From: Tenuibacillus multivorans
Lineage (GTDB): Bacteria; Bacillota; Bacilli; Bacillales; Alkalibacillaceae
Direction: 5' to 3'
Assembly (NCBI RefSeq): GCF_900103915.1
Contig: NZ_FNIG01000002.1
Coordinates: 142,608 to 206,607 of the forward strand
Length of the DNA stretch: 64,000 bases
Below, piece by piece: positions 50,463 through 60,405 of this stretch. The position numbers were made by a program, and so were the translations under genes. Within the stretch, counting starts at the first letter, position 1; every line of letters starts with the position of its first letter. Under the pieces are notes generated by a model that was not told where the DNA came from, made no database searches, and saw nothing but the letters and a program-made list of their open reading frames with translations.

Positions 50463-51929
50463 TTACTCCTTTAATCGATCTTCAATATATGCTTTAGCGA
50501 TTTCTCGGTCATCAAAATGGTGACGCTGACCATTTATATCTTGATAAGTTTCATGTCCTTTACCTGCAATTAAAATAATATCATCTTTCTCAGCAGACCA
50601 TATAGCTTGCTTAATCGCCTCTTTTCGATCCGTTATTACACGAAACCGGTCACCACTTAAATGTCCAGTCATATCCTTCAGAATAGCCTTAGGGTCCTCG
50701 GTTCGTGGGTTATCAGATGTAAAAAATGTATAGTCGCTATATTTCATCGCAACATCTGCCATTTTCGGCCTTTTTGTTCGATCACGATCCCCACCACAAC
50801 CAACCACTGTGATAATTTTACATTTTTTAATTTCGGTTATCGACTCGAGTACGTTTTCTAACGAATCAGGTGTATGGGCATAATCAACAATCACGGCAAA
50901 CGATTGCCCAGCTTTAACTGACTCTACTCGGCCAGGTACACCGTTCGACTGTTCTAAAGCATTCTTGACTGTTTCTGAAGGAATATCATAACATTCTGAA
51001 GTTGCAATAGCCGCAAGCATGTTATAAATATTAAATTTACCTGTCATCTTTGAATGTACTTGAAACTTTGAATGAAGTGTAAGGGCTTCAAAAAATGAAT
51101 CATTCGCACCTAACTCGATATTTTTAGCTCTTACAAAGGCCTCATCGGATAAACCATATGGAACGACGGGAAAACCCGTTGCCTGCATCATCACATCCGC
51201 ATATCGATCATCGACATTAATAATGGCTGTTTTTCTTTGCTTATAATTATTACCTAGCTGAGAAAATAATAAGGACTTCGCATACGCATAATCATTCATG
51301 TTTAAATGATAGTCTAAATGGTCCTGAGTTAAATTGGTAAAGATGACTGTGTCAAATTCAATGCCGAATACACGGCCTAAATGTAAAGCATGCGAAGATA
51401 CTTCCATTAGGACCGTTTGGATCTGCTTTTCTTTCATCATTTTTAAATGCTTATGCAAAAATAACGCATCTGGTGTGGTATTAGACAATGGATAACGTTC
51501 ATTAATTATCGTCATATCTATGGTCCCAATAACTGCGGTACGATGACCATGGGCTTTAAAAATGCTGTTTAATAGATACGTCAACGTTGTCTTTCCATTG
51601 GTTCCAGTTATACCGATAATATTAAGATCATGACTTGGATGACCATAAAAATAGTCAGCTAATAATGCGAGTGCCTTAACCGTACTCGGAACATAAATGA
51701 CCGGTAAATTCGTTTTAATATGTTGTTCAGCAACAACTGCATAAGCACCTCGTTTTTCAGCTTCTAAGGCAAAATCATGTCCATCAGATTGAAAGCCTTT
51801 AATACAAACAAATAATGAACCTTTTTCAACCTTACGTGAATCCATTTCAATATCAGTTATGTTGATTCGGGTAGGAATATTTGCTGTTTGGTATACTTGG
51901 AGTACTTCTAAAAGCTCATGTAAAAACAT
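50463..51929 (-). CDS. murE: UDP-N-acetylmuramoyl-L-alanyl-D-glutamate--2,6-diaminopimelate ligase
   Basis: About 488 residues. Adds the third residue of the stem peptide. The ATP loop is GITGTNGKTTLTYL near 107-120. The substrate motif DNPR (in TSDNPRTED) is the diaminopimelate-specific version, so the wall is probably meso-DAP type. I chose the ATG at 51929 (FLHELLEVL follows), with GGAG upstream; the longer TTG start has no ribosome binding site. Confidence 0.96.
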   Translation of the reverse strand: MFLHELLEVLQVYQTANIPTRINITDIEMDSRKVEKGSLFVCIKGFQSDGHDFALEAEKRGAYAVVAEQHIKTNLPVIYVPSTVKALALLADYFYGHPSHDLNIIGITGTNGKTTLTYLLNSIFKAHGHRTAVIGTIDMTIINERYPLSNTTPDALFLHKHLKMMKEKQIQTVLMEVSSHALHLGRVFGIEFDTVIFTNLTQDHLDYHLNMNDYAYAKSLLFSQLGNNYKQRKTAIINVDDRYADVMMQATGFPVVPYGLSDEAFVRAKNIELGANDSFFEALTLHSKFQVHSKMTGKFNIYNMLAAIATSECYDIPSETVKNALEQSNGVPGRVESVKAGQSFAVIVDYAHTPDSLENVLESITEIKKCKIITVVGCGGDRDRTKRPKMADVAMKYSDYTFFTSDNPRTEDPKAILKDMTGHLSGDRFRVITDRKEAIKQAIWSAEKDDIILIAGKGHETYQDINGQRHHFDDREIAKAYIEDRLKE

Positions 51930-51950
51930 GGCATCTCCTACCTTCAACGT

Positions 51951-51978
51951 ATTATACTGTACGTCAATATTATAGCAA
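51951..51978 (-). promoter_or_regulatory. Promoter of murE
   Basis: The minus strand has TTGCTA (51978-51973), a 16-bp spacer and TATAAT (51956-51951), followed by the GGAG ribosome binding site within about 15 nt. A second TATAAT overlaps the -35. It follows the spoVD terminator, so murE onward can be transcribed separately. Confidence 0.6.
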
Positions 51979-51993
51979 AACTATGCTTGTATA

Positions 51994-52029
51994 AGAAAGA
52001 AAACTCGTAGATTAACGAGCTTTCTTTCT
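51994..52029 (-). terminator. Terminator between spoVD and murE
   Basis: The minus strand pairs AGAAAGAAAGCTCGT with ACGAGTTTTCTTTCT across a 6-nt loop. The T-rich 3' arm continues to TTCTTAT. It lies about 50 bp after the spoVD stop. Confidence 0.65.
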
Positions 52030-52078
52030 AAACTCATGTTCTCAAAACACAGAAAAACGTTTTTATACCAATCATTTT

Positions 52079-54007
52079 TTAATCCGAATCTCCTAGATAT
52101 ACCCGTATGGTGGAACCTGATTCAACTTTTTCACCTCTTTTAGGTGATTGCGATATGACCGTATCCCCATCTCCTTGAACATCAAGCGACAAGTTGTTTA
52201 AATAATGTCTCAAATTGTTTTTGCTTTCACCAATTAAATCGGGCACTTCAACCATTGGTACATCAGTCCATTGATATTCTTTTTCCAATCCACCTTCTCG
52301 CTTCGGTACATCTTTCGCTCTTAAAGTGTCACCAATAATGGTTCCAACAATTGGAGCCGTTACAACTCCACCGAATTGAACCGTCTCCTTAGGGTTATCA
52401 ATTGCCACATAGACGACATATTCAGGATCATCCGCAGGTGCAAAGCCCATAAAGGATACGATGTGATTATTCTCCAAGTATCGACCATCAGGACCAACCT
52501 TTTGCGCGGTACCCGTTTTTCCTCCTACACGATAACCATCGACATAAGCTCCTCGTCCAGTACCTTTAGCAACAACAGATTCTAATGCACGACGTACCTC
52601 TTCTGAAGTTTCCTGAGAAATAACACGTTCTTTCATAACAGGTTCTACATCTTTAATTTTTTCTCCGGTTACTGGATCAACTAAACCATTAACAATCTGA
52701 GGTTCGTATAAGTATCCACCATTAATTGCGGCTGATACAGCTGTTATTTGTTGTATTGGTGTCACAGATACACCTTGGCCAAATGAGGTCGTAGCTAATT
52801 CAACGGGCCCAATCTGCTCTTCCTGAAACATAATACCTTTACTTTCTCCCTGTAAGTCAATTCCCGTTTTTTCCCCAAAACCAAATTCTTCGATATAAGT
52901 AAATAATCGTTCTTCCCCGAGCATCTGACCTAAACTAACAAATCCGGGGTTACAAGAATTTTCGGCTACTTCTAAATAGGTTTGACTACCATGGCCGCCA
53001 CTAGACCAGCAATGTAATGTTGCTCCACCTACTTTTATGTCACCGTCGTCATAGTAGGTATCTTGATCCAAGTCTACTAATTTTTCTTCTAAAGCGGATG
53101 CTAATGTAATAATTTTAAAGGTTGACCCCGGCTCGTAAGTACTAAAAACGGGTAAATTTCGATTGTAAATTTCCGGTGAAACAGACTGGTATTCGGCTGG
53201 ATGAAAGTTAGGGCGGCTGGCCATCGCTAATACTTTGCCATTATCCGGGTCCATAACAATAGCTAATGCTCCATCTGGATTATACTTCGCCTCGGCTATA
53301 TCCAACTCGCGCTCAACAATTGACTGAATTTCAGCATCAATCGTTAGTGATAAATGATTTCCGTCTTCTGGGGGCTTATACCTGTTTGATAGCTGACTTA
53401 ACCGCCTTCCCTTCGCATCTGAGAAGAAGGATAGTGCACCTTGTTCACCACTTAACTCATCATCATAGCTTAACTCCAACCCCATTAAGCCTTGGTTATC
53501 GATTCCTGTAAAGCCTAAAACATGGGCAAGTTGTTCCCCATGCGGATAGGATCTTTTCGAATCTTGAGCTAAATATATACCTGGCTCGTTCAACATTCGA
53601 ATTTGTTCTGCTTGCTCTTCAGACAATTTCCTTCCCTCTGGGTGAATAATTTCAACAGCCGCCACTTTTGTTAAATGATCTAAAGCATCTTCTTTAGATA
53701 TCGGAATGATGTCAGTTAGTTTTTCAGCAACGGATTCTGGGTTATCAATTTGTCTAGGTACAACCGCCAAGCTTGGCGCTAATTGGTTGTCCACTAAAAC
53801 CTCACCATTACGGTCTAAAATCTTCCCTCTCTCAGCATAGAGTGGAATATCTCGGCTCCATAATTCTTCTGCCTTTTCAATAATCTCATCTGCCGAAATT
53901 AGCTGTACGTAAGCTAATCGGCATACCATTATGATGAAGTAGACAGCAATCAATAAAAAAACAGCGGTCAAGCGTTTTCTCACAGTAATAGCAGCGATTC
54001 GTCTCAA
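52079..54007 (-). CDS. spoVD: Sporulation-specific class B penicillin-binding protein SpoVD
   Basis: A 642-residue transpeptidase for spore cortex synthesis. One N-terminal membrane helix (about 14-36), a pedestal domain, then the transpeptidase with S295-T-F-K298, SCN at 351-353 and KTGT at 497. A single PASTA domain ends the protein (about 588-642), which distinguishes it from PbpB. The start is TTG (54007-54005) with AAGGAGA upstream. Confidence 0.94.
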   Translation of the reverse strand: MRRIAAITVRKRLTAVFLLIAVYFIIMVCRLAYVQLISADEIIEKAEELWSRDIPLYAERGKILDRNGEVLVDNQLAPSLAVVPRQIDNPESVAEKLTDIIPISKEDALDHLTKVAAVEIIHPEGRKLSEEQAEQIRMLNEPGIYLAQDSKRSYPHGEQLAHVLGFTGIDNQGLMGLELSYDDELSGEQGALSFFSDAKGRRLSQLSNRYKPPEDGNHLSLTIDAEIQSIVERELDIAEAKYNPDGALAIVMDPDNGKVLAMASRPNFHPAEYQSVSPEIYNRNLPVFSTYEPGSTFKIITLASALEEKLVDLDQDTYYDDGDIKVGGATLHCWSSGGHGSQTYLEVAENSCNPGFVSLGQMLGEERLFTYIEEFGFGEKTGIDLQGESKGIMFQEEQIGPVELATTSFGQGVSVTPIQQITAVSAAINGGYLYEPQIVNGLVDPVTGEKIKDVEPVMKERVISQETSEEVRRALESVVAKGTGRGAYVDGYRVGGKTGTAQKVGPDGRYLENNHIVSFMGFAPADDPEYVVYVAIDNPKETVQFGGVVTAPIVGTIIGDTLRAKDVPKREGGLEKEYQWTDVPMVEVPDLIGESKNNLRHYLNNLSLDVQGDGDTVISQSPKRGEKVESGSTIRVYLGDSD

Positions 54008-54087
54008 TGTGTCATTCTCCTTTACGACTATGCTTGTATTAAAACTATGAAAAAACGTATAAAATTAGACCACTGTTTAATGATTAC

Positions 54088-56319
54088 TTATTCCTCTTTT
54101 TCGTCTTCTTTGCTCTCATCTTCCTGAGATTTCATTTGTTCCTCCATTGCCTCGTCATGTTGCTTTTGTTTTGATTTTAGTTCAACAATAAGATGACTTT
54201 TTTCTGATACTTCGGTTTGTGGGGCTATATTCTGGTTCGTAACAAAGCCATTCCCAACAAAATCGATCTCAAGATCAAGGAGTTCGACTAATGATAAAAC
54301 CTCTCTGAGCGTCCAATCAGTCAAATCAGGCATCGTTGGCTGGCCATCTGTTTGTAAAATAATATGTTTATTAGGTAAGACCATATCGCCTTCTTTTGGA
54401 ATCGAATCGACAATTCGATTCCCGTTACCGATAACTGTCACATTAAATCCATCTTGCTTAAGACGATTTACGACTCCATCGGTAGATTGTTCATTAATGT
54501 TCTCTAGTTTAACAGAGTCAATATCTTGTTTTGATTCTTGATCAGGCTCAACATCTAAATAATGCAAACTATTTTCCATAACGGTTTTATAAATATAAGA
54601 TGTTGTTTTCGAACCATTAAAACTGTAATCTATTTCAGGCTGTTTGACAGCAATATACATCGCAAGCTGTGGATCTTCTTTAGGTGCCATTCCCATAAAT
54701 GAATACGTGTAGTTTTCAGCACCGTCTAAATAACCGCCACCATCCGGATTCGGAATTTCAGCTGTTCCCGTTTTCCCAAACGTCGAAAAATTGTCTAATT
54801 GGAAACGTTGCGCCGTTCCAATGTCCGAAGTGACTGTTTTGCCTAATAAATCTTTTAGTTGCTTACCTGTATCTGCAGAAATGGGCTGACCAACGTATTC
54901 AGGCTCTTCTTTTTCAAATACAATTTCTTGATTATTAGGGTTGACGATTCTAGATGTAACATAGGGTTTTACCATCTTTCCATCATTAGCAAGCGCTGAT
55001 GCGGCCTTCATAATTTGAATCGGTGTAAACGTCGAACCTTGTCCAAATGACGTTGTAATTTGTTCCATCGGATAATTGTACAAGATGGAGCCTACTTGTT
55101 CACCATTTAAATCAATACCTGTCGCTTCATTAAAATCAAAGGCATGCAGGTATTCTAAGTATTTGTCTGGACCTAAATTTTCCCACAAAAGTTTAGCCAT
55201 TGCAACGTTTGAGGAGTGTAACACACCTTCTTCATATGTGATTTCTCCCCAACCTTCACCACCATTATGGTCGTGAATATATCTATAGTTCTCATTAATT
55301 CGATAACGGCCAGATTGAAAGGTTTCAGATCCGTTATATACCCCTTCTTCAATCGCAGCGGCAAGTGTAAAAATTTTCATCGTTGATCCTGGTTCAAATG
55401 AAAAAGAAATCGCATCATTGTACCAGTTTTGCATGTTTTCTCGTGTGTTAGGATCAAAGGTAGGGCGGTTACTCATGGCTAAAACAGCACCTGTCTGCGG
55501 ATTCATGACGATTCCTATCATTTTCGATGGATTATATTCCTCTTCAACTGTTGTCATAGCATCTTCTAAAAACGTCTGTATTTTTTGATCAATAGTTAAA
55601 TAGACGTCATGACCATCTAGTGGAGGATTAACTTGTTCGTCAGTATTAAGCAATTTATAACCGTACTTATCCCTTTCATAACTGACAAAACCATTCTCAC
55701 CTTTTAATTGTTCTTCGTATTCTTCTTCAACTCCGTAGGCACCAACTAGTTGTCCATCCTCATTATCTTGCATAAACCCGATAACTCGTGATGCAAAAGG
55801 TCCATTTGGATAATAGCGTTTTAAACGCTCATCAAAATATAAACCTGGTAAGTCTAAGTCCTCAATTTCTTTCTTTTGTTCCTCGGTCAAGTCATTACCA
55901 AAGCGTCCAAACTCAACCTGGAATTTATCATTATTTTTTCCATCTTGTAATATGTTTAATAGATTTGATTGATCCATGTCAAGTATAGGAGCTAATTTAT
56001 CAGCGGTTTGATGTAGGTCAGTAACATGTAATGGTGTTGGGGAATTCCCTGTGTATTCTTCATCTAACACGGCATATAGAGAATAGCTCATCCGATTCCC
56101 AGCTAAAACCATTCCTGTACGACCGAGAATGTCACCACGTTCGGCTTCGATGACGCTATCTGTTTGTCTGAATTTCTCTGCATAATCAAGTAAATCGACC
56201 GCTTGTACTTCACCAGTAAACTGAATGTACATAAAACGGCCGATGATGATCATAAAAACACTTGTAAAAACGGCGACTAATATAAATGACATGAAGCTTC
56301 TCTTTTTAAACTGTTGCAC
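54088..56319 (-). CDS. pbpB: Division-specific class B penicillin-binding protein 2B
   Basis: A 743-residue septal transpeptidase that works with FtsW. One membrane helix (about 9-30), pedestal domain, then active-site motifs S312-T-M-K315, SSN at 369-371 and KTGT at 516. Two PASTA domains follow (about 600-715) and an acidic tail rich in Glu, Asp and Lys ends the protein. The start is GTG (56319-56317) with GGTGA upstream. Confidence 0.95.
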   Translation of the reverse strand: MQQFKKRSFMSFILVAVFTSVFMIIIGRFMYIQFTGEVQAVDLLDYAEKFRQTDSVIEAERGDILGRTGMVLAGNRMSYSLYAVLDEEYTGNSPTPLHVTDLHQTADKLAPILDMDQSNLLNILQDGKNNDKFQVEFGRFGNDLTEEQKKEIEDLDLPGLYFDERLKRYYPNGPFASRVIGFMQDNEDGQLVGAYGVEEEYEEQLKGENGFVSYERDKYGYKLLNTDEQVNPPLDGHDVYLTIDQKIQTFLEDAMTTVEEEYNPSKMIGIVMNPQTGAVLAMSNRPTFDPNTRENMQNWYNDAISFSFEPGSTMKIFTLAAAIEEGVYNGSETFQSGRYRINENYRYIHDHNGGEGWGEITYEEGVLHSSNVAMAKLLWENLGPDKYLEYLHAFDFNEATGIDLNGEQVGSILYNYPMEQITTSFGQGSTFTPIQIMKAASALANDGKMVKPYVTSRIVNPNNQEIVFEKEEPEYVGQPISADTGKQLKDLLGKTVTSDIGTAQRFQLDNFSTFGKTGTAEIPNPDGGGYLDGAENYTYSFMGMAPKEDPQLAMYIAVKQPEIDYSFNGSKTTSYIYKTVMENSLHYLDVEPDQESKQDIDSVKLENINEQSTDGVVNRLKQDGFNVTVIGNGNRIVDSIPKEGDMVLPNKHIILQTDGQPTMPDLTDWTLREVLSLVELLDLEIDFVGNGFVTNQNIAPQTEVSEKSHLIVELKSKQKQHDEAMEEQMKSQEDESKEDEKEE

Positions 56320-56333
56320 GATTCACCACAACC

Positions 56334-56708
56334 TTAGTTTGTATGTGATGCTTGTTTGACCTCAGCATTTTTAATGGTTAATCCATGTTCCTCTGCGATT
56401 GACCAAATACGGCTAGGTTTACTCATCTGTTTAACTTCTGCTCTTAACGATGTGTTTTCGGATTGTAGTTGTTCAATTTCTTGATTCATTTGCTGAACAT
56501 CTCGGTTTAAGCTATCTACTGATGACGAATACTGGACAGTGAAGACCATTGCAATCGACACGATGACTAATCCACTTGTGTATAAGACCTTTTCACCTTT
56601 TGAAAACCACGACTTTCTTTTAGGTTGCTTCTGTTTTTTCGGTGAAGGAGTCGTACGGACTTTTCTCTCGGGCATCACCGAATATTTTCTAATTTCTTCT
56701 GCTGCCAT
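56334..56708 (-). CDS. ftsL: Cell division protein FtsL
   Basis: A 124-residue bitopic protein. A basic cytoplasmic tail (1-38, rich in Lys, with KKQKQPKRKSWFSKG) leads to one membrane helix (about 40-60) and an extracellular coiled coil (VDSLNRDVQQMNQEIEQL). It forms the divisome core with DivIB and DivIC. The sequence is weakly conserved, so the call rests on topology, size and position between rsmH and pbpB. Confidence 0.92.
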   Translation of the reverse strand: MAAEEIRKYSVMPERKVRTTPSPKKQKQPKRKSWFSKGEKVLYTSGLVIVSIAMVFTVQYSSSVDSLNRDVQQMNQEIEQLQSENTSLRAEVKQMSKPSRIWSIAEEHGLTIKNAEVKQASHTN

Positions 56709-56710
56709 GA

Positions 56711-57685
56711 TTAATGCCTCCTTTGGTCTACTAAGTATTTGTCATCCCATTCCTTAACCTTTTCAGCAATTCTTAATTTTGCTGACCTCGATCTCCTATT
56801 TTCCTCTAGTTCCTCTTCACTTGGTACAATGGGTTTGCGTGTAATTAAGCGAAATGGTGGTTCTGCTTCGTCTGGCATAATAGGTATATCCCTGGGAATT
56901 GGTGGATTGGAGCTCCACTTCTTCATGGACTGCTTACATATCCGATCCTCTAAAGAATGAAATGTAATGACGACAAGCCGACCACCTATGGATAATTTTC
57001 TTGCGGCTTGACCTAACGCTTCTTCAAAAACATTTAATTCATTATTAACAGCTATTCGAATCGCTTGGAAAACTCGCTTGGCTGGATGACCACCTTTCCG
57101 TCTTGCAAAGGCTGGAATCGCCTCTTTAATTAAATCAACTAATTCGTAGGTTGTTTCAATTGGTTTGGTCTCTCTAGCCTTCTCAATCTTTCTAGCGATT
57201 TGCTTTGAAAACTTCTCTTCTCCATACCGAGAGAAAATTTTAACTAAATCTTCAAAAGCCCAATCATTTACTACCTGATAAGCACTTAGTGAACTTTCCT
57301 GATTCATTCTCATGTCTAATGGTGCATTATGTTGGTAACTAAACCCACGTTCGGCCTCATCTAATTGTGGGGAAGATACGCCTAAATCAAAGATGATCCC
57401 ATCGACTTCTTCAATACCACGTTGATTCAGTTCATTTTCTAATTCCGAAAAATTTTCATGAACTAATGTGACGTGACTTTGATCACCCTTAAATGCTCGT
57501 CTCGCATTTTCAATCGCATTCTGGTCTTGATCAAATGCAATGAGCTGTCCTTGATTGGACAATTGCTCGACAATACGTTTAGCATGTCCTGCACCACCAA
57601 GCGTACAATCCACATATATGCCGTTTTCCTTGATGTACAAACCTTTAATGGCTTCATCGTTTAATACACTATAGTGCTCGAACAT
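56711..57685 (-). CDS. rsmH: 16S rRNA (cytosine-N4)-methyltransferase
   Basis: A 324-residue SAM enzyme that methylates C1402 of 16S rRNA (E. coli numbering). It has [13 protein letters not shown] at the N terminus, [13 protein letters not shown] near 24-36, the catalytic region [17 protein letters not shown] near 99-115 and [10 protein letters not shown] near 240. Second gene of the dcw operon after mraZ. Confidence 0.97.
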   Translation of the reverse strand: MFEHYSVLNDEAIKGLYIKENGIYVDCTLGGAGHAKRIVEQLSNQGQLIAFDQDQNAIENARRAFKGDQSHVTLVHENFSELENELNQRGIEEVDGIIFDLGVSSPQLDEAERGFSYQHNAPLDMRMNQESSLSAYQVVNDWAFEDLVKIFSRYGEEKFSKQIARKIEKARETKPIETTYELVDLIKEAIPAFARRKGGHPAKRVFQAIRIAVNNELNVFEEALGQAARKLSIGGRLVVITFHSLEDRICKQSMKKWSSNPPIPRDIPIMPDEAEPPFRLITRKPIVPSEEELEENRRSRSAKLRIAEKVKEWDDKYLVDQRRH

Positions 57686-57702
57686 TTAGGCACCTCTTTG
57701 TT

Positions 57703-58134
57703 TTAAATATCAAAATCCATCATGTTTTCCGCTATTTCAGTAAATGATTCTTCGGATTCTTCTACATAGTCTGCCCATTTATCTCTAGCCCATAATTCAA
57801 TACGATTCGATACCCCAATGACCACACATTCTTTTTCCATATCAGCGTATTTTCTTAGTGGGGCTGGAATATTAATTCGTCCTTGCTTGTCAATTTCGCA
57901 TTCAATTGCACCTGAAAAGAAGAATCTTGTGAATGCGCGGGCATCTTTCTTTGTTAAAGGTAATTTCTTTAATTTCTCTTCTAATATTCGCCATTCTTCT
58001 TGTGGGTATGCGAATAAACAGTTGTCTAGTCCACGGGTCAACACAAATGATTCACCAAGCCCATCACGGAACTTAGCCGGGACTATGATACGACCTTTTG
58101 TATCTATATTATGTTGAAATTCACCCATGAACAT
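57703..58134 (-). CDS. mraZ: Transcriptional regulator MraZ
   Basis: A 143-residue protein with two AbrB/SpoVT-like DNA-binding halves ([19 protein letters not shown] near 5-23 and [16 protein letters not shown] near 74-89). It is a ring-forming repressor of its own operon. Length equals that of the B. subtilis protein. Three phased TGG repeats lie just upstream and are its likely binding site. Confidence 0.97.
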   Translation of the reverse strand: MFMGEFQHNIDTKGRIIVPAKFRDGLGESFVLTRGLDNCLFAYPQEEWRILEEKLKKLPLTKKDARAFTRFFFSGAIECEIDKQGRINIPAPLRKYADMEKECVVIGVSNRIELWARDKWADYVEESEESFTEIAENMMDFDI

Positions 58135-58158
58135 AGACTTCGCCCCACTTTTTCATAT

Positions 58159-58191
58159 AGTGTACCACAATCCCCCACTTTCCACCACCCA
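58159..58191 (-). promoter_or_regulatory. MraZ binding repeats and promoter of the dcw operon
   Basis: On the minus strand TGGTG, TGGGG and TGGTA begin exactly 10 bp apart (TGG at 58087-58085 plus 100, i.e. 58187-58185, 58177-58175 and 58167-58165), the repeat pattern known for MraZ boxes. They run straight into a TACACT -10 box (58164-58159), so bound MraZ would block RNA polymerase. The -35 is poor. Confidence 0.7.
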
Positions 58192-58220
58192 TTTTTAAAA
58201 ATTTATTAATAAAATTAAAA

Positions 58221-58252
58221 AAGCGTGTTTAGAATTAGCTCTAAACACGCTT
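58221..58252 (-). terminator. Terminator of bshC
   Basis: The minus strand pairs AAGCGTGTTTAGA with TCTAAACACGCTT (13 bp) across a short loop and is followed by TTTTAATTTTATT. It separates bshC from the mraZ promoter. Confidence 0.85.
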
Positions 58253-58308
58253 CATACCACGTTTTTATATAATTTATAGTGAAGTGGTGAATGGTGGTAA
58301 GTAAGTGG

Positions 58309-59931
58309 TTAAATTTCGACCACAATATGATCCTGTTCCCAATGAGGTGGGACGGTTAACAACTGTTCAGGTAAATCAAGCCCAAAATAGTTTAAGAAAT
58401 AGACTACATTCCACGTCCGCTCCTGTAACCCGTTAAATGGATAATAATAATGCTGAATTTCATCAAAACACTTTAACGTATGTTGGTTTTTTCGTTTGAC
58501 CTCTCTTGTTAATCGTTTATTTAAATCATCAAGTTCTTCCTGCATTTTAACTAAATTAGATTGAGCATAAGTTTCTAAATCATCCTGAATTGTTGATGCA
58601 ACATCCTGAATTGGTTGATGAATCAATGTTAATTCTTGCTTTATATTATCAATGACTTCATCAATTGGGGCTTGCGTTTGACGCTTTAACCAATTCATCT
58701 TTTCCTGATAAGTACCATGATTAATAACCGTTTCCAAGGTCAATCCGTAACGCTGCATCCAAGCGTATTGATTTGAGGTTAGTAACGTCATCGAAATCCT
58801 CGGTGTAATTATTGGAAATTGTAAATCAAGTGATTCAAACGATTCTTTAAGTACTGACCAATAAGCTATTTCTCCTGGTCCACCAATAAAAGATAAAACA
58901 GGGAAAACCATCTCCTGCATCATCGGTCGGGTTACAACGTTATTACTAAAACATCGAGGATCTTGATGGACTAACTCTATTAATTCTGACTGTGTAAATC
59001 TAACTTGTTCATCTTTTGAAACCCAATCCTCATCTCGTTTTTCAAGTAACAAACGTTCTCCATTTAAATGATAAAAAAGATGTCCATCCTCAGTTGTTGC
59101 ATCCAAAGCAATGGAATATCCTTTGTCCTCCTGGTGTTGTAATTGCCTAACCACGCTCTCCGCGATCGGTTGTTGTTTTTCAATGAGTTGAATCATATAG
59201 TCCTTTTCAAGCTCTCTTAAACCCTCATGATTTGAATCGACTAACACTAGCCCTTCATTTCTAAATAACCGGTGAATGATATTGGCAAAGAAATCTACAT
59301 AAGTCGTGCTTTGCTCGATAGCTGTTATGAGCTCATCATAGAGCTTTTTAGTATATTGTGTTTCTTGAAGTGTCAAAAATATACGATCTAACCAATCTTT
59401 TAACTCATTGGAGTCAATTTCACGATTTGAAACGGGTGTTTTCTCAGGATGTTTGGCTTTGACTTTTTCCTTCTTTAATTGGTTGCTGTAATAAGTAAAA
59501 ATATGATTAATTTCTTCAAAGTCATGGTCCTCTCCCGCAATCCAGAAAACTGGTATAACAGGTTTTTGTAAGTGCTCACTTTGCTCCTTGGTTTGAATTA
59601 TAATTGATATTATTTTATTAATTGTATACATTGGACCTGTTAATAAACCAGCTTGTTGGCCACCGATAACGACAACGGAATCCTTTTGTCGTATCTTTTC
59701 AATATTGTCTTCAGCTTGCTTAGACATTCCCCATTGTCGGTTTTGCTTTAGCAGGACATCTGCTAGGTGATCACGTTTATATTCTTGTTGAACGAGATAG
59801 TCGTATCTCTTTCTATAGCTTCTCAATTGATAAGGGTCATAATGAAATTGAGTAAATATAGACTCATCACGATTGCGATAATCATTGATTAATTTTGATT
59901 GGCGATTTAATGATAGCGTCTGAACGTTCAT
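58309..59931 (-). CDS. bshC: Bacillithiol biosynthesis cysteine-adding enzyme
   Basis: A 540-residue enzyme that adds cysteine to glucosamine-malate in the last step of bacillithiol synthesis. It shows VVVIGGQQAGLLTGPMYTINK near 90-110 (nucleotide-like site, signature of the family), FWIAGEDHDFEEINH near 135-149 and a long coiled coil near 425-475. The position just upstream of mraZ is conserved in Bacillus (yllA). Length is typical. Confidence 0.94.
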   Translation of the reverse strand: MNVQTLSLNRQSKLINDYRNRDESIFTQFHYDPYQLRSYRKRYDYLVQQEYKRDHLADVLLKQNRQWGMSKQAEDNIEKIRQKDSVVVIGGQQAGLLTGPMYTINKIISIIIQTKEQSEHLQKPVIPVFWIAGEDHDFEEINHIFTYYSNQLKKEKVKAKHPEKTPVSNREIDSNELKDWLDRIFLTLQETQYTKKLYDELITAIEQSTTYVDFFANIIHRLFRNEGLVLVDSNHEGLRELEKDYMIQLIEKQQPIAESVVRQLQHQEDKGYSIALDATTEDGHLFYHLNGERLLLEKRDEDWVSKDEQVRFTQSELIELVHQDPRCFSNNVVTRPMMQEMVFPVLSFIGGPGEIAYWSVLKESFESLDLQFPIITPRISMTLLTSNQYAWMQRYGLTLETVINHGTYQEKMNWLKRQTQAPIDEVIDNIKQELTLIHQPIQDVASTIQDDLETYAQSNLVKMQEELDDLNKRLTREVKRKNQHTLKCFDEIQHYYYPFNGLQERTWNVVYFLNYFGLDLPEQLLTVPPHWEQDHIVVEI

Positions 59932-60022
59932 TTTTATAATACCTTCCTTTAACGATATATCCTAGACTCTGTTTTGTATTTTATCTAATTTAGTTACAAG
60001 TTTCACATCATATGTTTATGAT

Positions 60023-60394
60023 TTAAAAATTATAATAAATGCCGATTGGGACTAATATGATGTATCCAATGGCTAGCACTACAAAACCAGCACGCCATAC
60101 AATTCGAGCTGCCCGCCAAAAATTAACTTCAGTTTTTATTCTCCACTGAACCGTAATGATGATTAAAGCTGCTACCATGAATGAAATTATCGTCCAACCT
60201 AAAAACGAATGCTCAAAAATCAAATATAGAAGTGCATTCACCGCCAAAATAAAAAATGCAGTTGTGATATCAGCCGCTATTTTGGTAGATCGAGTTGATT
60301 GGTTGGTCATTTTCTTTAAAATATAAAAAATGATAAAAAAAGTTATGTATGGAATCGTAGCAAAAAACGCTATCACAGTCGATATTAAATTCAT
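60023..60394 (-). CDS. DUF3397 membrane protein
   Basis: About 123 residues with four hydrophobic helices (about 4-25, 42-60, 64-84 and 100-120). It fits the DUF3397 family, which often sits between panE-like and bshC genes in Bacillaceae. Function unknown. I chose the ATG at 60394 (MNLISTV); the longer frame begins with a TTG that is part of the ribosome binding site GAAGGAG. Confidence 0.75.
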   Translation of the reverse strand: MNLISTVIAFFATIPYITFFIIFYILKKMTNQSTRSTKIAADITTAFFILAVNALLYLIFEHSFLGWTIISFMVAALIIITVQWRIKTEVNFWRAARIVWRAGFVVLAIGYIILVPIGIYYNF

Positions 60395-60405
60395 CATAAT
60401 CTCCT

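Noticed and set aside
54008-54087. Sigma-E promoter before spoVD
   Set aside because: TCATAGT and CATAGTCG are visible, but only 11 bp apart and the -10 is a poor match.
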